DNA from: Bifidobacterium actinocoloniiforme DSM 22766
GTDB lineage: Bacteria; Actinomycetota; Actinomycetes; Actinomycetales; Bifidobacteriaceae
Assembly (NCBI RefSeq): GCF_001263395.1
Contig: NZ_CP011786.1
Coordinates: 868,001-932,000, forward strand
Length of the DNA stretch: 64,000 nucleotides
Direction of reading: 5' to 3'
Below the pieces are notes generated by a model. It made no database searches. It was not told the DNA's origin and saw nothing but the letters and a program-made list of their open reading frames with translations. The position numbers were made by a program, and so were the translations under genes. Shown piece after piece: positions 8,244-17,079 of the stretch; positions within the stretch are counted from its first letter, which is position 1; each line of letters opens with the position of its first letter.

Positions 8244-9689
8244 ATGGACTTGACCACCATTGAACCAGCAATCCCCTTGAGCCCGTTGGATGGGCGTTAC
8301 CGTCGGCAGACCGCGCCCCTAGTTGAATTCCTGAGCGAAGCGGCCCTGAACCGGGAGCGGATCAGGGTCGAGGTCGAATGGATGATCCTCCTGGCCTGCG
8401 GTTGCGAGGAGAACGGCTTCCAGCCTGTCCTGCAAGGTCTGGAACCCCTGAGCCCGGCCCAACAGGCCTACCTGCGGTCCATACCGGAGGACTTCGGCGA
8501 GCATGGCATCAAGGCTCTGGCCGGCATCGAAGCCAAGACCCGGCACGATGTCAAGGCGGTCGAATACTACATCGACCTCCAGCTGGACCAGGCCCCGCAG
8601 AGCCTGAAGGGCGGCGAGCGGCTGGGCCGGCTCAAGCCCCTCGTCCACTTCGGCTGCACCAGCGAGGACATCAACAACGTCGCTTACGCCCGTTCGATCA
8701 AAGGCGCTGTGGAGCGGGTATGGACGCCCGCTGCCCAAGGCCTGGTCGACCTTCTGTCCAGCATGGCCCAGCGGCACCGGTCCCTGCCCTTGCTGGCCAT
8801 GACCCACGGCCAGCCGGCCACGCCCACCACCCTGGGCAAGGAGCTGGCTGTCTACGCCCACCGCCTGCACCGGCAGCTCAAGCAAATCCAGAGCCAGGAG
8901 TACTTAGGCAAGTGGAATGGCGCCACCGGCACTTACGGTGCCTTCCAGGCGGCGGCCCCCGAAGTGGACTGGATCGCCCTGTCCCAAGCGTTCGTGACTG
9001 GCCGCATGGGCCTGGTTTGGAACCCATTGACCACCCAAATCGAATCCCATGACTGGCAGTCCGAGCTCTACTCGACCATCAGCCACGCCAACAGAATCCT
9101 GCATGGCCTGGCCGTTGACATGTGGATGTACATTTCGCGGGGGGTCTTCGCCCAGGAGCCAGTGAGGGGGGCCACCGGCTCCTCCACGATGCCCCACAAG
9201 GTCAATCCCATCCGCTTCGAGAACGCGGAGGCCAACCTGGAAGTCTCCTGCGCCCTGCTGGACAGCCTGGCCACCAGCTTGAGCGAGAGCCGCTGGCAGC
9301 GTGACCTGACCGATTCCTCCACCCAACGCAACATCGGCTCGGCCCTGGCACACAGCCTGTTGGCCCTGGACAACATGACCGTCGGCATGGGATCGGTCCA
9401 CCCCAACCAAGAGGCCATGAAGGCCGAGTTGGAGGACAACTGGGAGGTGTTGGGCGAGCCGATTCAGACCGCGATGAGGGCCGCCGCCCTGGAAGGCCGG
9501 CCCGGCATGGACCAGCCCTACGAGCGGGTCAAGGAGCTGATGCGGGGCAAGACTATTGGCAAAGCCCAGGTCGAGGGCTTCATCCGGGCTTTGGGCTTGG
9601 ACTCGCAAGCCCAAGAACGGCTGGCCCAACTGACCCCGGCCACCTACACGGGCCTGGCCGACGAGCTGGTGGATTTCGAGCGCCTATGA
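8244..9689 (+). CDS. purB: Adenylosuccinate lyase
   Basis: PurB catalyses two fumarate-releasing steps of purine synthesis (SAICAR to AICAR, and adenylosuccinate to AMP). The fumarate-lyase signature GSSTMPHKVNP is at residues 312-322, with 'TSEDINNVAYARS' and 'MTHGQPATPTTLGKE' as further active-site regions. The product 'MDLTTIEPAIPLSPLDGRY' is 481 residues long and resembles the E. coli-type enzyme; an upstream in-frame Met would add nine unsupported residues. It overlaps the following membrane-protein gene by 4 nt. Confidence 0.95.
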   Translation: MDLTTIEPAIPLSPLDGRYRRQTAPLVEFLSEAALNRERIRVEVEWMILLACGCEENGFQPVLQGLEPLSPAQQAYLRSIPEDFGEHGIKALAGIEAKTRHDVKAVEYYIDLQLDQAPQSLKGGERLGRLKPLVHFGCTSEDINNVAYARSIKGAVERVWTPAAQGLVDLLSSMAQRHRSLPLLAMTHGQPATPTTLGKELAVYAHRLHRQLKQIQSQEYLGKWNGATGTYGAFQAAAPEVDWIALSQAFVTGRMGLVWNPLTTQIESHDWQSELYSTISHANRILHGLAVDMWMYISRGVFAQEPVRGATGSSTMPHKVNPIRFENAEANLEVSCALLDSLATSLSESRWQRDLTDSSTQRNIGSALAHSLLALDNMTVGMGSVHPNQEAMKAELEDNWEVLGEPIQTAMRAAALEGRPGMDQPYERVKELMRGKTIGKAQVEGFIRALGLDSQAQERLAQLTPATYTGLADELVDFERL

Positions 9690-12124
9690 AGGACAGCCCC
9701 AAAACACGGACCGACCAAGCCCCGCACATAGAGGACACGCCCCCCCGCCGGGTTCACGACCTAGGCGACCTGATCCGGGCCACGGCCGGCTTGGTTTCGA
9801 TTGCCATAATCAGCCTGATTGCGGTCTACCTGCGCGGCGTGGCCTCCGGCGTCGAATCCGACGTGCACAAGGCCGGCTCTCGGATGGACTGGCTGGCCGA
9901 CGTGCCCACCGCCCTGCTCCAGCAGACGGTCACCGTCGCCGTCGTCATCGCCGTGCTGGTCCATCTGCTTTTCAGCCGCGAATGGCTCCAGTCCATCACC
10001 GCCCCGCTGGCCCTCTTCTGCGGTTACGGGATCATCTGGATAGCCTCCACCCTCATCGTCCACTCCACCTCCCTGGAGCTGATCAACGCCTTCAGCTCCC
10101 AGTCGGCGATCGGCTCGCCTGTCCTCCTGCCGGACATGTACGCGGGCCTGGCGGCCTTCCTAAGCGCCGCCGGACCCCAGCGCATGCGCTCATCGGTCAA
10201 GTGGGGCTGGAACGCCCTTTATATCGTCGCCCTGATCATGGTGGTCATCTCAGCCAACTCAATCAGCGCCGTCCTAGTCTCCCTCCTGCTGGGCCGGTCG
10301 GTCGGCATGGTGATCCGCTTCGCCGCCGGTACCCAGAACAAGGGCGTCTGGGGAGCCGATCTGGTCCAGACGCTCAAGTCGATCGGTCTCGAAGTGGTCA
10401 GCCTGACACGCACGGCCTCAGCCAGCGAAGAAGGCAACCTCCTGGAGCCCACCCTTGACGATGACCTGGTGGAGTCTTCACGCATCTATCAAGCGCGCAC
10501 CGTTCAAGGTCAGACGTACACGGTTTCAGTCCTAGACGGGCAACTCCATACCGCCGGATACTTGATGCAGCTGTGGCAGTGGATCAAACTCTCCGGCGTC
10601 TCCATGCGCCGCGACCGCTCGGTACGCGACTCCAACCAGCACCACATGGCCATGCTCCTCGGCCTCCGTGAGCTAGGCCTGCCCGCCATGCACCCCTACG
10701 GCCTAGCCGAGAACGGTGAATCCTCGGTCTTCGTCCTACGCGACGACGAGCGCCTGAATCCGATCGGACCAGGCCAGATGAGCCAGGAAGACGCCCGATC
10801 CCTGATGGACTACCTAGCCCAGGCCCATGCCCGTGGCTACACCCATCGACGCATCACCCCTGACGCCCTGGCCCGCGATCAGGAGGGGCGCGCCCTGCTG
10901 GCCGGCTGGCAGAACGGGGACCCCGCCTCGTCCTCCGCGAACATGGCCTTGGACAAAGTCCAGCTGCTGGCTCTGGCCGCCTCCCGCATCGGCACTGATA
11001 CCGCCATTCAAACCGCCCGGAGCGCTTGGGGGGACAAGACCCTGATCTCTTTGATTCCCTTCATCCAGATGGTGGCTGTGCCCAAGGCCACCCGCGCCCA
11101 GGGCGAGTGGAGCAAGCAGACCCTGACCGGACTCAGGGAGGCGGTGCGCGCCCTGGCCCCGACCGACACCACGGCACAGGATGGGCCGGTGGTCCTCTCC
11201 CGTTTCAGCCTGCGCTCCTTCCTGGCTCTGGTCCTTCTGGTCGTCGCGGTCGTCGTCGTCATCACCCAACTCAACCTCCAGCAGGTCATCGAAGCGGCGC
11301 GCAACGCCGATCCTTGGATGGCGGGCATGGCCTTCGGCTTCGGTTGCCTGACCTGGGTCGGCTGCGCCCTGACCTTGGGCGTCTTCATTGACCGTGACAA
11401 GCGTCACCCGTTGACCATCCTGATCTCGCAGGTGGCCTCCTCGTTCACCTCGGTCTCGATGCCGGCTGGCGTGGGCCCCGCCTTCGTCAACCTCCAATAC
11501 CTGCGCCGCAACGGATACAACAACACCTTGGCCACCGCGATCATGAGCGCTATAGTGGCGGTCCAGTTCGCCACCACCTTCCTGCTTCTGGTCGTAATCG
11601 GCCTGTTCACCGGTCGCAACACCCTTTCTGGCATGATTCCGACCAACACCCTGGTCATCGTGATTGGCGTGGTCGCCATCGTAACCGCCCTGGCCATGGC
11701 CATTCCCTACACCCGCCGGATGATTGTCGAACGACTGCTGCCGATTGTGGCCTCCTACGCCCGGCAGCTGGTTGACGTCCTCACGCAGCCCCGTCGCCTG
11801 GCCCTCGCCGCCCTGGGCGCGGTCATCCAATCCGCCTCCCTGGGTTTGAGCTTCTGGGCCAGCTTGATGGCCTTCGGATGGCATACCAATGTGTTTGAAA
11901 CCACCTTCGTCTTCCTGCTGGCTAACACGCTGGGCTCGGCCGTGCCCACGCCCGGCGGCCTAGGCGCCATTGAGGCGGTCCTGTTCTCGGCCTTCCGCCT
12001 GGCCGGCGTCCCCTCCGCCGTGGCCATTTCCGCCACCCTGGTCTTCCGCCTGGTCACCTATTGGCTGCGCATCCCCCTGGGAGCGACGGCCATGAGTTGG
12101 CTCGGCAAACGAAACCTGATTTGA
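9686..12124 (+). CDS. Flippase-like membrane protein with embedded kinase-like segment
   Basis: This 812-residue protein has three parts. The N-terminal ~225 residues hold several membrane helices. Residues ~265-450 form a soluble segment resembling a degenerate protein kinase: 'HRRITPDAL' around 387 recalls the HRDxxxxN catalytic loop but lacks the Asp, and 'LLAGWQNGD' takes the place of the metal-binding motif. The last ~300 residues form a multi-helix domain like the lysylphosphatidylglycerol-synthase/flippase membrane region (PF03706-type). There is no MprF-type aminoacyl-transfer domain. It may act in lipid or glycan transport regulated by a pseudokinase; that is inference. It is coupled to purB by ATGA overlap. 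Confidence 0.75.
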   Translation: MKDSPKTRTDQAPHIEDTPPRRVHDLGDLIRATAGLVSIAIISLIAVYLRGVASGVESDVHKAGSRMDWLADVPTALLQQTVTVAVVIAVLVHLLFSREWLQSITAPLALFCGYGIIWIASTLIVHSTSLELINAFSSQSAIGSPVLLPDMYAGLAAFLSAAGPQRMRSSVKWGWNALYIVALIMVVISANSISAVLVSLLLGRSVGMVIRFAAGTQNKGVWGADLVQTLKSIGLEVVSLTRTASASEEGNLLEPTLDDDLVESSRIYQARTVQGQTYTVSVLDGQLHTAGYLMQLWQWIKLSGVSMRRDRSVRDSNQHHMAMLLGLRELGLPAMHPYGLAENGESSVFVLRDDERLNPIGPGQMSQEDARSLMDYLAQAHARGYTHRRITPDALARDQEGRALLAGWQNGDPASSSANMALDKVQLLALAASRIGTDTAIQTARSAWGDKTLISLIPFIQMVAVPKATRAQGEWSKQTLTGLREAVRALAPTDTTAQDGPVVLSRFSLRSFLALVLLVVAVVVVITQLNLQQVIEAARNADPWMAGMAFGFGCLTWVGCALTLGVFIDRDKRHPLTILISQVASSFTSVSMPAGVGPAFVNLQYLRRNGYNNTLATAIMSAIVAVQFATTFLLLVVIGLFTGRNTLSGMIPTNTLVIVIGVVAIVTALAMAIPYTRRMIVERLLPIVASYARQLVDVLTQPRRLALAALGAVIQSASLGLSFWASLMAFGWHTNVFETTFVFLLANTLGSAVPTPGGLGAIEAVLFSAFRLAGVPSAVAISATLVFRLVTYWLRIPLGATAMSWLGKRNLI

Positions 12125-12213
12125 TGCGCCTTTTTCCGAGGCCGACTGTGCGCAGCAGTCGTGAAAATACCAGCAAAAACCGCGCAAATACGGCATTCCC
12201 GACCAAACTGCGC

Positions 12214-12219
12214 TAATAT
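12214..12219 (+). promoter_or_regulatory. -10 box TAATAT upstream of hup
   Basis: TAATAT sits in an AT-rich stretch (12160-12220) unlike the surrounding GC-rich DNA. A start near 12226 would give a leader of about 55 nt with a normal ribosome binding site. No good -35 match is seen at 16-18 nt spacing. Confidence 0.4.
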
Positions 12220-12281
12220 CAGACATGAACGTTGGGTTCCCGGTCAAAATTGTGGGGCCCCTGAACAAGAAGGATACTTCT

Positions 12282-12566
12282 ATGGCATACAACAAGTCTG
12301 ATCTGGTCTCCAAGATCGCGCAGAAGTCGAACCTGACCAAGGCTCAGGCGGAGGCCGCCGTCAACGCCTTCCAGGACGTCTTCGTCGAGGCCATGAAGTC
12401 CGGCGAGGGCTTGAAGCTCACCGGTCTCTTCTCCGCTGAGCGCGTCAAGCGCGCCGCCCGCACGGGTCGCAACCCGCGCACCGGCGAGACCATCAAGATC
12501 CCCGCCTCCTATGGCGTGCGCATCTCGGCCGGCTCCCTGCTGAAGAAGGCTGTGTCCAACAAGTAA
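12282..12566 (+). CDS. hup: HU-family histone-like DNA-binding protein
   Basis: HU bends and compacts DNA. The 94-residue product 'MAYNKSDLVSKIAQKSNLTK' shows the HU dimerisation helices, and 'GRNPRTGETIKIPAS' is the classic DNA-binding arm. The start is set by AAGGA 8 nt upstream; the longer in-frame ATG at 12225 adds a non-conserved extension and lies at the probable transcription start. A strong terminator follows, so it is a single-gene transcription unit. Confidence 0.95.
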   Translation: MAYNKSDLVSKIAQKSNLTKAQAEAAVNAFQDVFVEAMKSGEGLKLTGLFSAERVKRAARTGRNPRTGETIKIPASYGVRISAGSLLKKAVSNK

Positions 12567-12582
12567 CCTTCACAGTTCAGCC

Positions 12583-12619
12583 AAAGCGCCCACCCTCCTC
12601 GCGGGGGATGGGCGCTTTT
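12583..12619 (+). terminator. Intrinsic terminator after hup
   Basis: A perfect 10-bp stem, AAAGCGCCCA (12583-12592) with TGGGCGCTTT (12609-12618), ends in TTTT. It lies 17 nt after the hup stop codon. Confidence 0.85.
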
Positions 12620-12698
12620 ACTATGCTCCTGCCGGAAGAGCGGCGCCCACGCCGTCGCCCCTCCCCCTCATCAAGGCCCTCGGTGCGGGCCCTCGCGC

Positions 12699-13529
12699 TC
12701 AGCGCAGGTAGCGCGAGAGCTCGCGGTCAATCAGCCCGTTGGAGGCGACCACATCGTTGTTGTGCTCCCAGGAGACCGGCTGACCGTTCCACTGGCTGAG
12801 CCTGCCCTGGGCCTGCCAGACGACGACCGCACCTGCCGAGACCGCCGGGATGTCCCAAGAGTGGAGCATGGGCTCGAAGTAAGCGTCGTAGGAGCCGTCG
12901 GCCACCCGGCACAGGTCCAGGGAGGTGGGGCCCACGCGCTTGATGTCGGCGGGGCGGCCCGCCATCTGCGCGACCGTTTTCAGGGCGCGCTCGGACTCCT
13001 TGGGAAAATATGACATGCCGAAGCTGACGACCGAGCCTTTAAGCTCACGCTTCGTGGAAGGCATGATCTTCTCGCGCTTGTCACCGACGGCGGTCCTCCG
13101 CACGCGGATGGCCCCCTGGCCCTGCGCCGCCAGATAGGTCAAGCCCAGGACCGGAGCGTGGACCACGCCCAGAATCGGCTTGGCCAGCCCGTCCTCGCCG
13201 ACCTCGAACAGGGAGACCGTGATCGTCCACTCAGCCATGTTGCGCACGTAGTTGATTGAGCCATCGATATGGCCCAAGCACCAGTAACGGCCACCAGGCT
13301 TGCGGTCGCTGCCTTCCTCCTCCCAGAAGCCGTCGCAGGGGTCCGAGGCGACGATTTTGGAGCGGCAATAGCGGATGAGCCGTTCGTCGATCTCCGAGGC
13401 GAAGCGGGAGCCGCCGTCGGCGCCCACAGGATTGCGCAGATCGTGGGGGTTGATCTGGTCTTGGAGGGCATGCCGGCCCGCTTCGATCGCTATGCGCGCG
13501 GTCCGCATGGTCAACTCACGCAATTCCAT
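12699..13529 (-). CDS. Inositol-monophosphatase-family protein with altered metal site
   Basis: The 276-residue protein belongs to the Mg-dependent inositol monophosphatase superfamily. Metal-ligand glutamates (EEE, 70-72) and the second motif 'SWDIPAVSAGAVV' are present. The central motif, normally WxxDPxDGTxNF, reads WCLGHIDGSINYVRN (83-97): the first metal-binding Asp is replaced by Gly86, while Asp89 is retained. It could be a bisphosphate nucleotidase or a specialised phosphatase; the substrate is unknown and activity is uncertain. GAGAGG lies 10 nt before the ATG. It is the last minus-strand gene downstream of fmt. Confidence 0.8.
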   Translation of the reverse strand: MELRELTMRTARIAIEAGRHALQDQINPHDLRNPVGADGGSRFASEIDERLIRYCRSKIVASDPCDGFWEEEGSDRKPGGRYWCLGHIDGSINYVRNMAEWTITVSLFEVGEDGLAKPILGVVHAPVLGLTYLAAQGQGAIRVRRTAVGDKREKIMPSTKRELKGSVVSFGMSYFPKESERALKTVAQMAGRPADIKRVGPTSLDLCRVADGSYDAYFEPMLHSWDIPAVSAGAVVVWQAQGRLSQWNGQPVSWEHNNDVVASNGLIDRELSRYLR

Positions 13530-13656
13530 ATGCTGAAAGCCTCTCTTATTGCCTGCGCCGGCTGGCGTCGCTGGAGGCGGCCTGTCGCGCCAAGGTTGGG
13601 CCTGGGTGATACTTGGAATCCTACTCAGGGCCGGCGAGGCCGCAAGCGCGACTGGT

Positions 13657-14628
13657 TCAGTCGCAGAAAGCCTGACCGCTCAGCCGGGCGCCACGGGCCC
13701 AGTCCGCCGCCTTCATGGCCTTCTTTCCCGCAGCCTTGACTTGTAGCAGCTCCAAGGGTTCGCTCTTGGTGCCCACCCAGACGGCCCTCTTACCCAGCGC
13801 CAACCGGCCGGGCCCGAGACCTTCGGGCGCCCGCTGGTCGGCTTGGGCCGGGCGGGCTTGCAGCACGTGCAGGGTCAGACCTTGGTCGCCCTCCCCCTCG
13901 TGCAGGAGGCACCAGGCGCCGGGCTCGGGCGTGCAGGCACGAATCTGCCGGTCCACGGCGAAAGCGGGCTTGTCGAAACGGATATGCGCGTCCTCGCCAC
14001 TGATCTTGTCAGCCGTCTCGTAGGCTCCCTGGGGCTGTGGCTGGGGCTGCGCGCGGCCCTCGCTGACCGCCTGGAGGCTGGCGGCCAGGAGCTGGGCCCC
14101 ATCTTCGGAAAGCCGCCCCAGGAGTTCCCCGGAAGTCTCCCTGGGGCCAATCTCCAGTGTCGACTGAGCCAGGATCGGCCCCTCGTCCATACCTTTCGTC
14201 AGGCGGAAGACCGTCGCTCCGGTCACCCGGTCACCGGCCCAGAGCGCCCGCTGGACCGGCGCGGCCCCCCGCCACAAGGGCAGGAGGGAGAAGTGCAGGT
14301 TGTACCAGCCATAGTCCAGGGCGTCCAAGACCGGCTGCCGCAGAATCCGCCCGTAAGCCACGACCGCGCCGCAAGTGGCACCGGTCGCTTTGACCTCTTC
14401 GGGGAATGAAGGGTCACGCGGGTTGGACTCCAGCACGGGAATCCCCAGCTCTTGGGCCGCCTGCTTGACGGGGCTAGGCGCCAACCTCCTGCCTCGACCT
14501 TGGGGCGCATCAGGCCGGGTCAGGACAGCAGCCATATGGAAGTGCTCGGGGTCCCCGGCCAGAAGCCGTAGGGCCGGCACCGCCACCTGCGGCGTGCCTG
14601 CGAATAGGATGCTCAAGGGTTCACTCAT
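13657..14628 (-). CDS. fmt: Methionyl-tRNA formyltransferase
   Basis: Fmt formylates Met-tRNAi for translation initiation. The 323-residue product contains the N10-formyl-tetrahydrofolate-binding core with 'NLHFSLLPLWRGAAPVQRAL', in which the SLLPxxRGAAP signature is intact, and the C-terminal tRNA-binding domain. Start 14628 (MSEPLSILFAG) is chosen because GAGAGGGG lies 7 nt upstream; an ATG two codons earlier is too close to that site. A TATACA -10-like element about 20 nt further upstream suggests fmt has its own promoter as well as lying downstream of priA. Confidence 0.93.
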   Translation of the reverse strand: MSEPLSILFAGTPQVAVPALRLLAGDPEHFHMAAVLTRPDAPQGRGRRLAPSPVKQAAQELGIPVLESNPRDPSFPEEVKATGATCGAVVAYGRILRQPVLDALDYGWYNLHFSLLPLWRGAAPVQRALWAGDRVTGATVFRLTKGMDEGPILAQSTLEIGPRETSGELLGRLSEDGAQLLAASLQAVSEGRAQPQPQPQGAYETADKISGEDAHIRFDKPAFAVDRQIRACTPEPGAWCLLHEGEGDQGLTLHVLQARPAQADQRAPEGLGPGRLALGKRAVWVGTKSEPLELLQVKAAGKKAMKAADWARGARLSGQAFCD

Positions 14629-14815
14629 TGCCATACCCCTCTCATGTATAGTTATGCGCCGCTCCGCCCCCTGGGTTTGGCGGCGGCTCATCGGGCCTGC
14701 GGGATGCCCGCGCCCATCTCGATTAGCGCGGTTCTGAACGATGGGGTCCTCGAAGCCGCAATGCCCTCATGCAATCATGCGCCCTCGACGCTTAAGGCCA
14801 TGTGATACGGCAGGC

Positions 14816-17062
14816 TCAGGTCAGATCCTTGGGGTCCATGCGGAAGCGAAGCTCGCCACGCCCCCTGGAAGCCGCGAAAGCGCTGACTGCGGTCCGCAGA
14901 CGCTCTGCCAACTCGTCACGACGCTCGGGCAGCACGCGCACCAGGGCGCGCACCCGGTCGCCCACTCCATCGAGGGCCCGGTCCGTGAGTTTGGACTCGG
15001 CTGGTATCGGGACCGGCCCCATCAGACCGGGAACCTCCTCCTTCCCCACGAGGATCGGAGGCAGGTCACCACCGGCGAGAGCCCCAATCGCGTCCAAGGC
15101 GAACATGACCGGGTCACGACCGCCCCAGACCGTCGCCGTGGCGACTTTAGGCGGAAGTCCAGCCTGGGAGCGGTCATCCAGCTCAGCCGCCGCCAGCAGG
15201 TCCGGCCGCCAAGTGATCAAGGCTTGCGCCAGGGCCGGGTCGCTTTCCCCTAGGATTAAAGCCTGTCCGCCTTCGGCTCGGGGCTTGCAGAGCGCTACCA
15301 CGCGCATCCACGCGGTCAGCGTGTCCAAACGGGCATCAATGCCAAGCGCGTACAGGGAGGTCCAAGCGTCAAGGATCGCGACGGCCTGGTAGCCGACCGA
15401 CCCCGGAATCGAGCCTGGGGCCGTGATGACTGGCTCAGCCCCGGGCGTGGAGATGACCAGCCGGGGGCGCTGGTCGATGGATTCGACGATGCCCCGGGGC
15501 TGGTTGGGCGTGGAGATGACGATGGGAACGCCGCGCAGGAGGAGGCGGAGCTCCGCAGCTGTGCCGGCCGCGCCTACCCGCACGGTCCGCAGCTGTTCGC
15601 AGCCGCAGGTCTTGCAATGCCAGTTCACGGCGGCCTCGCCGCACCAAGAGCAGCGGGGCGCCCGCCCCCGGCCTGCGGCGGACAGGGGTCCCGCGCAGCG
15701 CGGGCAGCGGGCTTGCAGGTGGCAGGAAGCGCAAGAGAGGGACTGGGTCACGCCGTCTTGGGGAATGGAAAGGAGGACGGGACCGAGTTCCAAGGCCTTG
15801 ACGAGCACGGCGACCGCTGTGTGGGGGACGCGGGCGCCGATGGCCGGGTCGGCAAGCCTGGCCAGCTCTTGGCGATTAAGCCAGCGCACCCAGGGCATCC
15901 GCGCGTCGACTGCCCGGCGCTCAGGTTCGATGGCTTGAATGGGACCGGTGACGCCGGATGCGGCCTCCCACGCCTCCGGCGAACACTCCCACTGGGAACG
16001 GGCTGAGCGGGCGTGCCCCAAACTCAGAAAGACGCCCCGATGGGCTTTCGCCCGCAAGCGGAGGACGCCGCGGGCGTTGGCGTAGGGGGTCATCCCGTCG
16101 GCGCTCTGATAGGCCGCATCGTCCAGAATCATGAAGAGGGCCGGGCCTTCGACCGGAGCGTACATGGCGGCCCGCAAGCCGATGATGCAGGGCACCTGCC
16201 CGGTGGCGAGGGCCAGGTAGGAGCGGTAACGCTCCGCCGGAGGCATGGACGAGCCCATCAGGGCGAAGTCTCCCGACCAGCCCCCCTGGCCGTCCGGGTC
16301 TGGGGAGAATGGCTTCAAGCCCAATGATTGCAAGGCTTGAGAGAGGCTTGCCATGTGCCGGGCATCAGGTAAGACGGCCACTGCCTGCCTGCCCGCTCCC
16401 AGAGCCGTGCCCAACGCCCAAGCCATCACTCGCTCCCGGCCTCCGAGGCCAGGCAGGGCGTCTAAGACGAATGACGCGAAACCAGGGAAGCCCAGCGCAT
16501 CGTCCAAACCCGTCAGCCCCGGGTAAGCCTCCTGCAAGCGTCTGCCGAGGGTCTCCAGGCCATCCCCAGGGCGCTGGGTCCGCGCGGGCTTCCCGTCGCC
16601 CGCCGCAAGGGCGAGGGCCTCTTGCTCCTGCTCGATTCGGGCTACCCTGGGCGGCAGCGCCAGACGCAGGATGTTAGCTCTTGTTCCCCCGTAAGCCTTG
16701 GCGATGGCAGCGATGTCCCGGCGCATGGAGGCGGAGACCACCACCTGCTTGGCCACCACCCGCTCGATGAATTTGAGCGCCTCGGTAGGGGCGTCGCTGT
16801 GTTGGGAGCGGGCCCAGATGACACCGTTCACCAGCTGCCTGCCGAAGCGAACGCGGACCAAGACACCAGGCTTGGCGGCCTCGTCGTCCCGCTCATCCAC
16901 CAGGTAGTCGAAGGTCCGCCCCAAGTGGGGTGCCTGCACGTCCAGGACCACCCGGGCGATAGGAAGCCCTGCGGCCGCGTGCGGCACCCTCTTGCGCGAA
17001 GGACGGCGGCGCGGAGGCGCCAGCCCGTCAAGCGCCAGCTGCTCGGCTTGAGGTTGGCTCAA
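14816..17062 (-). CDS. priA: Primosomal protein N' (PriA), actinobacterial helicase-degenerate form
   Basis: PriA restarts stalled replication forks. The 748-residue protein keeps the N-terminal DNA-binding region ('VLDVQAPHLGRTFDYLVDE') and the paired zinc-binding cysteines (CASC, CPRC, CSWC, CKTC). There is no recognisable Walker A motif, and the DEAH box position reads 'LDDAAYQS', so helicase activity is probably lost, as in other actinobacterial PriA proteins. The start is a TTG with AAGGAGG close upstream, 17 nt after the metK stop. The stop is followed by 188 nt before fmt. Confidence 0.88.
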   Translation of the reverse strand: MSQPQAEQLALDGLAPPRRRPSRKRVPHAAAGLPIARVVLDVQAPHLGRTFDYLVDERDDEAAKPGVLVRVRFGRQLVNGVIWARSQHSDAPTEALKFIERVVAKQVVVSASMRRDIAAIAKAYGGTRANILRLALPPRVARIEQEQEALALAAGDGKPARTQRPGDGLETLGRRLQEAYPGLTGLDDALGFPGFASFVLDALPGLGGRERVMAWALGTALGAGRQAVAVLPDARHMASLSQALQSLGLKPFSPDPDGQGGWSGDFALMGSSMPPAERYRSYLALATGQVPCIIGLRAAMYAPVEGPALFMILDDAAYQSADGMTPYANARGVLRLRAKAHRGVFLSLGHARSARSQWECSPEAWEAASGVTGPIQAIEPERRAVDARMPWVRWLNRQELARLADPAIGARVPHTAVAVLVKALELGPVLLSIPQDGVTQSLSCASCHLQARCPRCAGPLSAAGRGRAPRCSWCGEAAVNWHCKTCGCEQLRTVRVGAAGTAAELRLLLRGVPIVISTPNQPRGIVESIDQRPRLVISTPGAEPVITAPGSIPGSVGYQAVAILDAWTSLYALGIDARLDTLTAWMRVVALCKPRAEGGQALILGESDPALAQALITWRPDLLAAAELDDRSQAGLPPKVATATVWGGRDPVMFALDAIGALAGGDLPPILVGKEEVPGLMGPVPIPAESKLTDRALDGVGDRVRALVRVLPERRDELAERLRTAVSAFAASRGRGELRFRMDPKDLT

Positions 17063-17079
17063 GGCCCTCCTTCATAAGA

